Source: Anabaena minutissima FACHB-250
GTDB lineage: Bacteria > Cyanobacteriota > Cyanobacteriia > Cyanobacteriales > Nostocaceae
Length of the DNA stretch: 64,000 nucleotides
Direction: 5' to 3'
Assembly (NCBI RefSeq): GCF_014697125.1
Contig: NZ_JACJRG010000018.1
Coordinates: 1-64,000, forward strand
Shown here one piece after another: positions 1 to 8,341 of the stretch (positions within the stretch are counted from its first letter, which is position 1; each line of letters begins with the position of its first letter). The notes under the pieces are model-generated. The model was given only the letters and a program-made list of their open reading frames with translations, did no database searches and was not told the origin of the DNA. The position numbers and the translations under genes are program-made.

Positions 1-243
1 ATCTATTTTTCCCCAAATAGTCGTGTCTCTTCTTTTACTTAAGATTGAACGCCTCGCTACCCTTACACGTAGTTGTGGTTTTGACATCTCTATTTCCAGG
101 TGCAAGAAGTGAGAATACAGATTTTCTGGTGGGAGACTAATATGGTTAATTTGAATTCTGCAAAGGTTAATAAAGGTAAATTTCAATAAGATTCCTCTAA
201 GAACTTTTTTGTTTTATTCAAGTTACATCAGCTATTTTATCAA

Positions 244-1047
244 ATGAAAAATAATCATAAATATCCACAAAAAACTGCGCTTATCACAGGATCAGCACAT
301 GGAATTGGCTACCAATTGGCATATATTTTTTCCCGTCATAGTTACAATCTGGTTTTAGTGGATAAAGATGAAGAAAAACTCGCAGTAATTGCTGAGGAAC
401 TTATCCAGGAATTTGGCATTTCTGTTAAAACTTTAGTTAAAGATTTATCTATATCAACATCCCCAGAAGAAATATTCACCGAATTACAACAAGCAGCAAT
501 CAAGATTGATGTATTAGTTAATAATGCTGGATTTGGTACTTATGGAGTATTTAGCGAAACTGACCTCACTACTGAACTAAAAATGTTACAAGTAAACATA
601 GTAAGTCTCACTCATTTAACTAAGTTATTCCTCAAGGATATGATCTGCCAAGGCTATGGAAAAATATTAAATGTTGCCTCAGTTGCAGCTTTTCAACCAG
701 GTCCACTAATGGCAGTGTATTTTGCGACTAAAGCTTATGTTTTATCATTTTCCGAAGCGATCACTAATGAATTAGAGGGTACAGGCGTAACAGTAACTAC
801 TCTTTGTCCAGGACCGACAGCATCAGAATTTCAAAAAGCAGCCGCAATGGAAGAATCCAAAATTTCTCATGTTAATAGAATGATGACTAGTGAGACTGTC
901 GCTAAAATTGGCTACGATGGTTTAATGGCAAATAAAACTATTGTAATTCCTGGTTTTAGAAATAAGATATTAGCTAAATCTGTCAGATTTGCACCCAGAA
1001 ACATAGTTAGCAAAGTTGTGAGAAATATGCACGAAATTAGGAAATAA
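244..1047 (+). CDS. SDR-family short-chain dehydrogenase/reductase
   Basis: This 267-residue protein is a classical short-chain dehydrogenase (DltE/YqjQ-like group), predicted to oxidise or reduce a small substrate with NAD(P)H in the cytoplasm. The cofactor motif TGSAHGIG lies at residues 15-22, NNAG at 93-96, and the catalytic Ser/Tyr/Lys set is visible as S146, Y159 and K163 (YFATK). Length is normal for the family. The ATG start has no strong Shine-Dalgarno sequence but lies just ahead of the Rossmann strand, as expected. The gene stands alone; a repeat and a decayed hydrolase gene follow it. The substrate cannot be deduced. Family assignment is firm, the specific role unknown. Confidence 0.9.
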   Translation: MKNNHKYPQKTALITGSAHGIGYQLAYIFSRHSYNLVLVDKDEEKLAVIAEELIQEFGISVKTLVKDLSISTSPEEIFTELQQAAIKIDVLVNNAGFGTYGVFSETDLTTELKMLQVNIVSLTHLTKLFLKDMICQGYGKILNVASVAAFQPGPLMAVYFATKAYVLSFSEAITNELEGTGVTVTTLCPGPTASEFQKAAAMEESKISHVNRMMTSETVAKIGYDGLMANKTIVIPGFRNKILAKSVRFAPRNIVSKVVRNMHEIRK

Positions 1048-1095
1048 TAATCCGCCGTGGTTACATTTGGGAGTATCCCAAATGTGTAAAAACAT

Positions 1096-1233
1096 ATTTT
1101 GTCATTGCGAGCGTAATGAAATGGCGCGAAGTAATCGCAATATCTAGGTGTTGCGATTGCGACCCTGCGAGAAAGCTCTGCAAACATTCCACTTCCCTCC
1201 AGGACGCAAACGCTTCATTCGCAATGACAAAAT
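1096..1233. repeat. MITE-like palindromic element with 15-bp terminal inverted repeats
   Basis: The ends are perfect inverted repeats: 1096-1110 (ATTTTGTCATTGCGA) pairs with 1219-1233. The interior carries further GCGA/TCGC symmetry and no open reading frame of its own. It resembles the small palindromic elements beginning GTCATTGCGAGC that are dispersed in cyanobacterial and other genomes. It directly abuts the remnant hydrolase gene at its right end. Confidence 0.75.
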
Positions 1234-1531
1234 CTAATAAAATTACCTTCGCTCCAGATGATATTGCTACTTGTAAAAAATCTGTTGCCAAAAGTCTCGC
1301 ACTCACAGCCTATTGAACTATTACTGTAATGTTTTCTCCAGCTTCCTATCCCAAAAGAATAGGGGTATTTTAGAATTCCCTATACTGATAATTTCGAGTG
1401 AAAATAATACTGCTCTGGGTAAAGAACTTACCTGTGACACCGCCGCCTATCTCCAAAATCTCAAAATTAAGTATATTCCCGGTTGCGGATATTGGGTTCA
1501 ACAAGAGAGTCCAGAACTATTTAATCAGTAA
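1229..1531 (+). pseudogene. alpha/beta-hydrolase (epoxide-hydrolase-like) C-terminal remnant, frameshifted
   Basis: Two reading frames together give the C-terminal end of an epoxide-hydrolase-type alpha/beta hydrolase. The first frame, ending at the TGA at 1314-1316, carries FAPDDIATCKKSVAKSLALTA. The second, in a different frame from about 1313, continues LNYYCNVF and then KYIPGCGYWVQQESPELFNQ. The latter is the segment around the catalytic histidine, but the usual His in the GC(G/S)HWVQ motif is Tyr here. The N-terminal core with the nucleophile elbow is absent; the left edge abuts the palindromic element. This reads as a dead gene: truncated, frameshifted and missing the catalytic His. Family identification rests on recalled motif similarity. 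Confidence 0.65.
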
Positions 1532-1868
1532 CCTATGACTTGCTTTGTGATTTAATATACTAATTTTTTGTAAAAATTGATCATATTTTTTATTGATAAA
1601 TGCTGAAAAATTTTCATCCTAAAAAATATATCTAATGATACATTTGCTTAAAGATATTTAATATTAAATTAAGTCAAGTATTTATGCTTAATTTATTGCT
1701 CAAAGATGGCTATAAAGCATAAATAGTAATCTTTTCAGCCTCACGAATACATCTGTTATCTAGAAAAGCAAATTGTGATTTAAATCAACATTATTTAGGA
1801 AGTTAGTGAGATAATAGAAGCGTGAGGAAAAGAACGGACACTAAATATAAGGAGAAAGGGGGAAATTT
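1532..1868. other. Intergenic region upstream of the pentapeptide-repeat gene
   Basis: This AT-rich stretch has no credible gene. It should hold the promoter of the downstream gene, whose ribosome-binding site AAGGAG is at about 1849-1854. No RNA gene or operator could be recognised. Confidence 0.5.
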
Positions 1869-2327
1869 ATGAAACTCAAGCTATTAGCAGCAGTAGTGTT
1901 AGCTACTCCCCTATTTTTTGTAAACTCAGTCAAGGCTGGGAATCCACAAGACTTACAAAGGCTATTATCAACTGGGGAATGTGGTGGGTGTAATCTATCA
2001 GGAATGAACCTCAATGGCGCACATTTAATTGGTGCTGATTTAAGAGGAGCAAACCTTGCTGGAGCAAACCTTGCTGGTGCAAATCTCGAAGGTGCTGATT
2101 TCACTAACGCTAACTTGAAAGGCGCGAACTTAAGTGCAGCCTTTATCACCAACGTCAACTTCAAAAAAGCCAATCTTAACAATGTCAACATGACTCGCGC
2201 TCATGTTATCGATTCCAATGTGTATGGTGCATCAATGGAAAACCTCACCATCACTGATGCAGAAATCTATCACACTGCGATCGGTGTGGGTGGCGAAGAT
2301 GGTACAGTAATTCCCGATTGGGATTAG
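1869..2327 (+). CDS. Secreted pentapeptide-repeat protein
   Basis: This 152-residue protein has an N-terminal signal peptide (MKLKLL, then a hydrophobic stretch, likely cleaved after VKA near residue 23). About a dozen A(D/N)Lxx pentapeptides follow, for example GADLRGANLAGANL, predicted to form a right-handed quadrilateral beta-helix. A short cysteine pair (CGGC, about residues 38-41) precedes the repeats, and the last 25 residues leave the repeat pattern. A strong ribosome-binding site (AAGGAG plus a purine-rich run) supports the ATG. Such proteins are abundant in cyanobacteria and several are lumenal or periplasmic. The biochemical role is unknown. It is a single-gene unit. Confidence 0.85.
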   Translation: MKLKLLAAVVLATPLFFVNSVKAGNPQDLQRLLSTGECGGCNLSGMNLNGAHLIGADLRGANLAGANLAGANLEGADFTNANLKGANLSAAFITNVNFKKANLNNVNMTRAHVIDSNVYGASMENLTITDAEIYHTAIGVGGEDGTVIPDWD

Positions 2328-3162
2328 GGTGAACTAAGTCAGCTAAACTTTAAGAAACAAAAGATGGGGTGAGAGAATTGGGTGTTAGCCAATATGATCT
2401 CTCACATACCTATCAAAAGTATTTAAACTGAGACAAAAACCTCTGCTCTGCCAAAACTTAACATTTATTTACTTCAACAAGCGATGATCTGCGGCGGGCG
2501 AGTACGCCGTTGCATTACTGTTTTGTAGTCAGCACTAAAATGCTTAGAAGCATTAGGACTAAAATGCTTAGAAGCATTAGGACTAAGATCCTCAATACGA
2601 AATTGCTTACCCGTCAATCTAAATAGGGTGCATTTTTATTGGTCTGTAGTAAATCAGTACACAATTACTACTATAAAGCCAATTAATGGTTTGCCAATAA
2701 TGTTGGGAAATGCAACTAGTCCTAATTTTTATGAAGTATTGGTATCAAGAATCAATACTTTCATTGACGAACACGGCTTAAGATAGCTTTAATATTCAGA
2801 TGAAATCAGCGTTTGTGCTTATATAAATGAGAGGTAGAGTGATTTTTGCATGATCTGTACTTTATTTAAGTACGATGATGAGCAACTGACACAGCCTAGG
2901 ATAATAACAACCTGAAGATTCCAGTTGATTCACGACAAAAGAACTCAGAGAGCCAATGGTTTTAGACATCCTGTAGCCTTCTGACTTCTATTTGCTTAGT
3001 GACTGTCTACCTTGTAGTTGATGCAGTAGATGTTACAGGGCAATTATGGTTATAGGACACTAAATCCTGTTGCCAAACTCGATTGAATGCAAGAGTGCAT
3101 CACCTAATCAACAGCCTTTTGGTTGTAATTGTCCAGATTAGAGAAACTCAACTGTCAAATTT
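2328..3162. other. Long intergenic region with a tandem palindromic repeat
   Basis: These 835 bases contain no supported gene. The only clear structure is the duplicated 24-bp unit at 2534-2581. The right end presumably carries the promoter of the CAAD-domain gene. No tRNA or conserved small RNA could be recognised by eye. Confidence 0.5.
2534..2581. repeat. Tandem duplication of a 24-bp palindromic unit
   Basis: Two identical 24-bp copies lie head to tail (2534-2557 and 2558-2581). Each contains the perfect inverted repeat AATGCTT-AG-AAGCATT, so two hairpins can form side by side. A partial third copy (ACTAAGATCC) follows. Confidence 0.85.
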
Positions 3163-3612
3163 ATGGAAGTGAACATGCAAGAACCGGAATTCGCCCAAAC
3201 CCAACCCAAAGAGACAACAGTGCCAGATATCAACAATCAACCAGGAACTATTACTAAACTCCAGCCTCCTGTACAGTCTCAAGAGCAATGGGTAAAATAC
3301 GGAGAACAAATTTCTGAATTTTTAGGAACACTGCCTGATTATGTAGGTAACTTTTTTAATCAATATAAGCAGCCCTTGGTGAGCGTAGGCTTAATTGTAG
3401 GATCATTAGTTGCAGTCAGGGTACTGTTGGCAGTATTAGATGCTTTGAATGATATTCCTTTGGTAGCACCAACTTTTGAGTTGATTGGAATTGGTTACTC
3501 TGCTTGGTTTGTTTACCGCTACTTACTAAAAGCTTCAACCAGACAAGAGTTAAACAGTGAAATTACAACTCTGAAGTCCCAAGTAGTTGGTCACGATGGT
3601 TCAGAAAGCTAA
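3163..3612 (+). CDS. CAAD-domain membrane protein (CURT1-like)
   Basis: This 149-residue protein has a hydrophilic Pro/Gln-rich N-terminus (about 45 residues) and then a CAAD domain: an amphipathic stretch (WVKYGEQISEFLGTLPDYV), two hydrophobic helices (about residues 70-90 and 103-125) and a charged C-terminal helix. The CAAD fold is found in cyanobacteria and plastids, either appended to aminoacyl-tRNA synthetases or in small thylakoid proteins such as CURT1, which bends thylakoid membrane edges. The stand-alone form here suggests thylakoid association, not tRNA charging. ATG at 3163 is used; an in-frame ATG at 3175 is an alternative. A very strong hairpin terminator follows. Confidence 0.8.
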   Translation: MEVNMQEPEFAQTQPKETTVPDINNQPGTITKLQPPVQSQEQWVKYGEQISEFLGTLPDYVGNFFNQYKQPLVSVGLIVGSLVAVRVLLAVLDALNDIPLVAPTFELIGIGYSAWFVYRYLLKASTRQELNSEITTLKSQVVGHDGSES

Positions 3613-3660
3613 TATTTGGCTAAATGATACATCACCTACTGACGGCTACTACAGGGTATA

Positions 3661-3713
3661 GATAAACAACAAAAATGGTCAAGCAAAATGCTTGACCATT
3701 TTTGTTGTTTATC
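3661..3713. terminator. Bidirectional terminator with a perfect 25-bp stem
   Basis: Bases 3661-3685 pair perfectly with 3689-3713 around an AAA loop. The A/T runs inside the stem (AAAAA and TTTTT) give a U-tract-like end in either direction. It sits between the convergent CAAD gene (+) and hom (-), so it could end both transcripts. Confidence 0.85.
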
Positions 3714-3741
3714 ACTCGTATTCCCAATGCCCATTCACAAT

Positions 3742-5031
3742 TTACAACACCCGTAAGATGCTGGGAATGCTATCAACTGCTGCCAAACTCTGAATTTCTG
3801 CTAAGGCTTGGCGAAACTCGCCTTCCCTAACATCGTGGGTAACAACTACAATCTCTGCTAGTCCTCCCTGAAAGCCTGTTTGGACAATTGACTCTAAACT
3901 TACGCCATGATCACCAAAGCAAGTACCGAGTTTACCAATGACACCGGATTGGTCTTTGGTGAGGAATCGAGCGTAAAATCGAGTTACAAGGTCTGCTATC
4001 GGGGCAAGTTGGCAGTAATCCTCATGCCTACAAGTTAAGAGGGGATTCGGTGCGGCGGTATTGCTTTTTAATGCTGCCACTAGACTCAAAATATCTGATG
4101 TGACGGCACTAGCAGTAGCACCCGCACCCGCCCCAGGGCCAAAGAACATCACTTGACCGATGGGTTCTCCTTCTACGAGGATGGCGTTGTAAACACCGTT
4201 AATACTTGCTAGAGGATGTGCCTTGGGGACTAACGTTGGATGCACCCTCACAGATAGCTGGGAGTTATTGTTAACCTGATTTGTAGCGATCGCTAGTAAT
4301 TTAATGACAAAGCCCAATTTTTCGGCATAGGCAATATCGGTTTGACTAACTTGCCGAATCCCCTCACAATACACATCTTTTAAATGAATCCGGCCATCAA
4401 AAGCCAATGATGCCAAAATTGCGATTTTATCCCCTGCATCTAAGCCATCGACATCAGCCGTGGGGTCGGCTTCTGCATAACCCAAGCGTTGGGCATCAGC
4501 CAACACATCAGCAAAGTCAATGCCTTCGGTTTGCATCCGGGTGAGGATGTAGTTAGTTGTGCCGTTAACAATGCCGGTCACAGTATGCAGGCGGTTGACA
4601 CTTAAAGCCTGCTTTAAGGGTTGAATTACGGGGATACCACCACCCACAGCCGCCTCTAGCATGACGTATAAGCCCGCTTGATTGGCAGTTGTGAAAATTT
4701 CTGCCCCAAAGCGAGAAATAGCAGCCTTATTGGCGGTGACGACGTGTTTACCATTCCTGAGAGCTTGGAGAATTAGCGATCGCGCCGGCTCTAATCCCCC
4801 CATCACCTCGACGACAATATCTATTTCCGGGTCATTGACAATTGCTTCTAAATCTGTTGTGATGATCTCCGCAGGTAAATTAACATCGCGGGGTTTATCT
4901 AGCGATCGCACTCCCACTCGATAAATTTCAATTTCTTGTAACAACGGGTGACGACCAGCCGCATCTTGTAGCAACTGCACAGTCCCCGTTCCTACCGTAC
5001 CTAATCCTAAAATTCCCAGCTTTACACCCAC
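3742..5031 (-). CDS. hom: Homoserine dehydrogenase
   Basis: This enzyme reduces aspartate semialdehyde to homoserine with NAD(P)H, the branch point to threonine, isoleucine and methionine. It has an N-terminal Rossmann motif (GLGTVG, residues 9-14), the catalytic and substrate segments ANKAAIS, GTTNYIL and DPTADVDGLDAGDK, and a C-terminal ACT domain (about residues 350-429) for feedback control. I start at the GTG at 5029-5031, giving 429 residues. The longer in-frame reading from 5106 adds 25 residues encoded partly by GTGCTGAG heptamer repeat and is unlikely to be protein. The gene is convergent with the CAAD gene and lies downstream of petH on the same strand, separated by repeats and a terminator. 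Confidence 0.95.
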   Translation of the reverse strand: MGVKLGILGLGTVGTGTVQLLQDAAGRHPLLQEIEIYRVGVRSLDKPRDVNLPAEIITTDLEAIVNDPEIDIVVEVMGGLEPARSLILQALRNGKHVVTANKAAISRFGAEIFTTANQAGLYVMLEAAVGGGIPVIQPLKQALSVNRLHTVTGIVNGTTNYILTRMQTEGIDFADVLADAQRLGYAEADPTADVDGLDAGDKIAILASLAFDGRIHLKDVYCEGIRQVSQTDIAYAEKLGFVIKLLAIATNQVNNNSQLSVRVHPTLVPKAHPLASINGVYNAILVEGEPIGQVMFFGPGAGAGATASAVTSDILSLVAALKSNTAAPNPLLTCRHEDYCQLAPIADLVTRFYARFLTKDQSGVIGKLGTCFGDHGVSLESIVQTGFQGGLAEIVVVTHDVREGEFRQALAEIQSLAAVDSIPSILRVL

Positions 5032-5059
5032 AAAATTAACCCCAAACTCTATATTTAAG

Positions 5060-5207
5060 TGCTGAGTACGGAGTGCTGAGTGCTGAGTTGGCTCAGAACT
5101 TACCACTCTTGTCTCAACTATATCTAGTGCTGAGTGCTGAGTGCTGAGTGCTGAGTATGGAGTGCTGATTTGGCTCAGAACTTACCACTCTTATCTCAGC
5201 TATTTAT
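5060..5207. repeat. STRR heptamers with a duplicated segment
   Basis: GTGCTGA heptamers are repeated around 5059-5090 and 5128-5167. Each block is followed by a near-identical segment (TTGGCTCAGAACTTACCACT...), at about 5088-5121 and 5169-5203, so this is an imperfect direct duplication of a repeat-plus-spacer unit. It lies just upstream of hom's start codon. Confidence 0.85.
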
Positions 5208-5213
5208 TTATAC

Positions 5214-5247
5214 AAAAAAATGTAGGGTGGACATTGCCCACCCTACA
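5214..5247 (-). terminator. Rho-independent terminator of petH
   Basis: TGTAGGGTGG (5221-5230) pairs perfectly with 5238-5247 around a 7-base loop. On the minus strand the hairpin runs straight into seven T residues (complement of A at 5214-5220), a classical intrinsic terminator 46 bases past the petH stop. Confidence 0.85.
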
Positions 5248-5248
5248 A

Positions 5249-5290
5249 ACTCATTACTCAGAACTCATTACTCATTACTCATTACTCTGT
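5249..5290. repeat. STRR: ATTACTC heptamers
   Basis: Several copies of (C)ATTACTC, one interrupted by CAGAACTC, form a short tandem heptanucleotide array immediately downstream of the petH stop codon. Confidence 0.8.
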
Positions 5291-5292
5291 TT

Positions 5293-6600
5293 TTAGTATG
5301 TTTCAACGTGCCAACGGCCTGCTCTCTTGAGGTCTTTCTGATAGTCACTCCAGGTTACGCCTTCCTTAGCAGCAGCAGCAGTTAAAGCAGCATCAATACC
5401 ATCTTCCATACCGCGCAAACCGCAGATGTAAGTGTGGGTTTTTTCGTTTTTGATCAACTTCCACAGTTCATCAGCATTTTCTGCCACGCGGTCTTGGATG
5501 TACATTCTACCGCCTTGGGGATTTTGTTGTTCCCGGCTGATAGCGCAAGTTAAGCGGAAGTTTTTGGGATACTTCTGCTGCATTTCTTCCAATTCTTCTT
5601 TATATAGAATATTAGGAGTTGTGGGAACACCAAAAATCAACCAAGAGAATCCTTTAAATTGATATTCTGGGTTAGCAGCTCTTTCTGCATCCTTAAATTG
5701 CCGCCACAGGTAAGCACGCATGGGAGCAATACCTGTACCAGTCGCCATCATGATGACGTTGGCTTCTGGATCATCGGGTAACAACATTTCCTTACCCACT
5801 GGCCCTGTGATTTTGACATCATCTCCAGGCTGCAACTGAGTTAGGTATGTAGAGCAAACACCGTAAATTGTTTCACCGCTTTCTGGGTGCTTGTACTCCA
5901 GCTGACGGACGCATAGGGAGACTGTCTTATCATCTACATCATCACCATGACGAGTGGATGCAATGGAGTACAGTCTGAGCTTTTCTGGCTTACCGTTTTT
6001 GTCCACACCAGGGGGGATAATCCCAATACTTTGACCTTCGATGTATTTCAAATTACCACCGGAAATGTCAAATTTTAAGTGCTGAACAATCCCAATTCCG
6101 CCTTCTTTGACTAATGTTTCATTAGAGATACACTTACCAACAAATGGCGCATTGGGGCGGTAGGTGTTTACAGGAACATCAGCGTGGGCTTTTTTGGCTT
6201 TCGCTTGAGTCATGGTTTTGCCTTTGTTATCCTTATTCTTCTGCTGTTCTTCAGCTGGTTTTTGAGCAAAGCCTTTCGCTTCACTATTGGCTGTTACAGG
6301 TGTGGCATGACCATTTCCCTGAGTGCTAGGATTCACCTGATCGGCCACTTTCCCATTAAGTTGTTGTAGACCATTTGCAGGATGAATGCTAACAATCTTC
6401 CCTCCTAGGCGAGTGATACGCTGCATTTCTTGATTCATGCGGTTGTAAGGTACTCTGATGAACACACTGCCACTTTTACGAATTTGGTAGTTAGTTTTAT
6501 CAGTTTCTTCGTTCTGTCGCAGACCCACCACTTCGTAAACGAAGACACGGCTACCTGATTCTGCGTTGGCAGCACCTTCAAAAGCACCTTGGTTGTACAT
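5293..6600 (-). CDS. petH: Ferredoxin-NADP(+) reductase with CpcD-like N-terminal domain
   Basis: FNR passes electrons from ferredoxin to NADP+ at the end of photosynthetic electron flow. Residues about 10-70 form a CpcD-type phycobilisome linker domain that tethers the enzyme to phycobilisome rods. A Pro/Gln/Lys-rich linker follows, then the FAD/NADP catalytic unit with RLYSIAS (FAD), GTGIAPMRAYLW (NADP) and the terminal WHVETY, whose last Tyr stacks on FAD. I use the ATG at 6598-6600 (MYNQGAFEG, 435 residues); the upstream in-frame GTG is unlikely. An internal ATG at 6211-6213 (MTQAKAKK) fits the known short isoform FNR-S that lacks the linker domain. It is divergent from prk and followed by its own terminator. 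Confidence 0.97.
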   Translation of the reverse strand: MYNQGAFEGAANAESGSRVFVYEVVGLRQNEETDKTNYQIRKSGSVFIRVPYNRMNQEMQRITRLGGKIVSIHPANGLQQLNGKVADQVNPSTQGNGHATPVTANSEAKGFAQKPAEEQQKNKDNKGKTMTQAKAKKAHADVPVNTYRPNAPFVGKCISNETLVKEGGIGIVQHLKFDISGGNLKYIEGQSIGIIPPGVDKNGKPEKLRLYSIASTRHGDDVDDKTVSLCVRQLEYKHPESGETIYGVCSTYLTQLQPGDDVKITGPVGKEMLLPDDPEANVIMMATGTGIAPMRAYLWRQFKDAERAANPEYQFKGFSWLIFGVPTTPNILYKEELEEMQQKYPKNFRLTCAISREQQNPQGGRMYIQDRVAENADELWKLIKNEKTHTYICGLRGMEDGIDAALTAAAAKEGVTWSDYQKDLKRAGRWHVETY

Positions 6601-7278
6601 TCTTTCTACCACTCCGATATTTACTTAACCGTTTATCAAAAAAAAACTTTTCCCATCACAAACTAGCTTTAGTTTATCGGATTTCGTGTTCCTAAAACTA
6701 ACGTTATGAGAAAGTGGCACTATCAAATAATGCCTTGCATTAATACACTCACCAAGGACGTGGAGGCTTAGGAATAAACACACCTGTTCACCTTCTAAGT
6801 TAAAGGATAAGTCTCTTGGATAATGTTAATAATGAGTCAATTTAATCTTTTTTTTCGTGCTGTGAGTAGTAAAAGCAGATTCTGGAAAATATTTCTAGGG
6901 AGTTACTAGTACAACAGAGCGTAAACGAAGTCACCATCTGGAATAGACGAAAAGCTTATATAATCAAGATTCTTTATTTTGCCTTTTGTCTTTTACCTTT
7001 TTACTTCTAGCACTAGATTCTCTTGACAGTAAATCTTGTATGGGTTACATCATTCTGTTAAAATCAACTATACCACTAGGATTAAATACTTAGCCAGTTT
7101 TCAAAGCAAGATATTCAGACGAGTAACAACTACTAATTTGGTTGACAACCCGTTTGATGAATCTTATGTGTCGCTGAGTAGCAAGAACGCAGGACAAACC
7201 AAACGGGTAAACTCCTGGCTTCACATCTGCTGTGAGAAAAAATTATTGATTGACACATTTAGTACATAGAGGAGATTT
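6601..7278. other. Divergent petH/prk promoter region
   Basis: This 678-base gap between two highly expressed Calvin-cycle and electron-transport genes must hold both promoters. No gene is credible here. A 9-bp inverted repeat, ACCCGTTTG (7148-7156) and CAAACGGGT (7200-7208), lies 71 bases ahead of prk and could be a regulatory site or leader hairpin. That role is a guess from position. Confidence 0.5.
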
Positions 7279-8283
7279 ATGACAAGTAAGCCGGAACGCG
7301 TGGTACTAATCGGAGTAGCCGGAGACTCCGGATGCGGAAAATCTACGTTTTTGCGTCGTTTGATAGATTTGTTTGGTGAAGAGTTCATGACAGTTATCTG
7401 TTTAGATGACTATCATTGTTTGGATCGCAAACAACGTAAAGAAACTGGCATCACGGCACTTGACCCCAGGGCGAACAACTTTGACCTGATGTATGAGCAA
7501 ATCAAGGCTCTCAAAGAAGGTCAAGAAATTAATAAGCCGATTTACAACCACGAAACCGGCCTGATCGATCCACCCGAAATTGTCAAGCCAAATCATATTG
7601 TAGTGGTTGAGGGGCTACATCCTCTGTATGATGAACGGGTGCGATCGCTGCTTGATTTTAGCGTTTACTTCGACATCAGCGACGAAGTGAAAATTGCCTG
7701 GAAAATTCAGCGTGATATGGCAGAAAGAGGCCATCGCTATGAAGATGTCTTAGCCGCCATCAACTCCCGTAAACCCGATTTCCAAAAATATATCGAACCA
7801 CAAAGAGAATTTGCGGATGTGGTTCTGCAAGTATTGCCCACTAACCTGATTAAAAACGATACCGAGCGCAAAGTGCTACGGGTGCGGATGCTACAACGGG
7901 AAGGGAAGGAAGGCTTTGAGCCATGTTACCTCTTTGATGAAGGCTCAACCATCCAGTGGACTCCTTGCGGACGTAAGCTCACCTGTTCTTACCCAGGTAT
8001 GCAACTTTACTATGGTTCTGATGTTTACTACGGTCGTTATGTCTCAGTTCTGGAAGTAGACGGACAATTTGACAACCTAGAAGAAGTGATTTACATCGAG
8101 AGCCACCTAAGTAACACATCCACCAAATACGCAGGTGAAATGACTCACTTGTTATTACAACACCGTGAGTATCCAGGTTCTAACAACGGTACTGGCTTAT
8201 TCCAAGTATTAACAGGGTTGAAAATGCGTGCTACTTACGAGCGTTTAACAGCAAAAGAAGCCAAGCTAGCAGTTCAAGTTTAA
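7279..8283 (+). CDS. prk: Phosphoribulokinase
   Basis: Prk phosphorylates ribulose-5-phosphate with ATP to form the Rubisco substrate ribulose-1,5-bisphosphate, and in cyanobacteria is held inactive in the GAPDH-CP12 complex in the dark. The 334-residue protein has the P-loop GDSGCGKST (about residues 16-24) and the redox cysteine region after it (ICLDDYHCLD). The kinase core includes VVEGLHPLYDERV, and the C-terminal half ends in conserved QVLTGLKMRATYERL. A GAGGAG ribosome-binding site precedes the ATG. A strong terminator follows, so it is a single-gene transcript, divergent from petH. Confidence 0.97.
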   Translation: MTSKPERVVLIGVAGDSGCGKSTFLRRLIDLFGEEFMTVICLDDYHCLDRKQRKETGITALDPRANNFDLMYEQIKALKEGQEINKPIYNHETGLIDPPEIVKPNHIVVVEGLHPLYDERVRSLLDFSVYFDISDEVKIAWKIQRDMAERGHRYEDVLAAINSRKPDFQKYIEPQREFADVVLQVLPTNLIKNDTERKVLRVRMLQREGKEGFEPCYLFDEGSTIQWTPCGRKLTCSYPGMQLYYGSDVYYGRYVSVLEVDGQFDNLEEVIYIESHLSNTSTKYAGEMTHLLLQHREYPGSNNGTGLFQVLTGLKMRATYERLTAKEAKLAVQV

Positions 8284-8310
8284 AACAGCAGTGTTTGTGT
8301 CAAAACTTTA

Positions 8311-8341
8311 GGGAGTACATTCCGCGTACTCCCTTTTTTTA
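8311..8341 (+). terminator. Rho-independent terminator of prk
   Basis: GGGAGTAC (8311-8318) pairs with GTACTCCC (8326-8333), followed immediately by a run of T residues, 28 bases after the prk stop. Confidence 0.9.

Noticed and set aside
1..243. Possible partial gene at the left edge
   Set aside because: The only short frame (ATG at 141) encodes about 15 residues; stops occur in all frames, so no gene is supported.
912..1187. Minus-strand open frame of 91 codons
   Set aside because: It overlaps the SDR gene and palindromic element antisense, has no ribosome-binding site and a non-protein composition.
1841..2191. Minus-strand open frame with Ala/Pro/Phe-Lys repeats
   Set aside because: It is the antisense shadow of the pentapeptide repeats; periodicity in one strand creates it.
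7036..7269. 77-codon frame before prk
   Set aside because: No ribosome-binding site and no recognisable protein features; it ends just inside the prk leader.
6601..7278. NtcA-type site (GTA-N8-TAC) for petH
   Set aside because: No clean match with correct spacing was found by eye; near matches have other spacer lengths.
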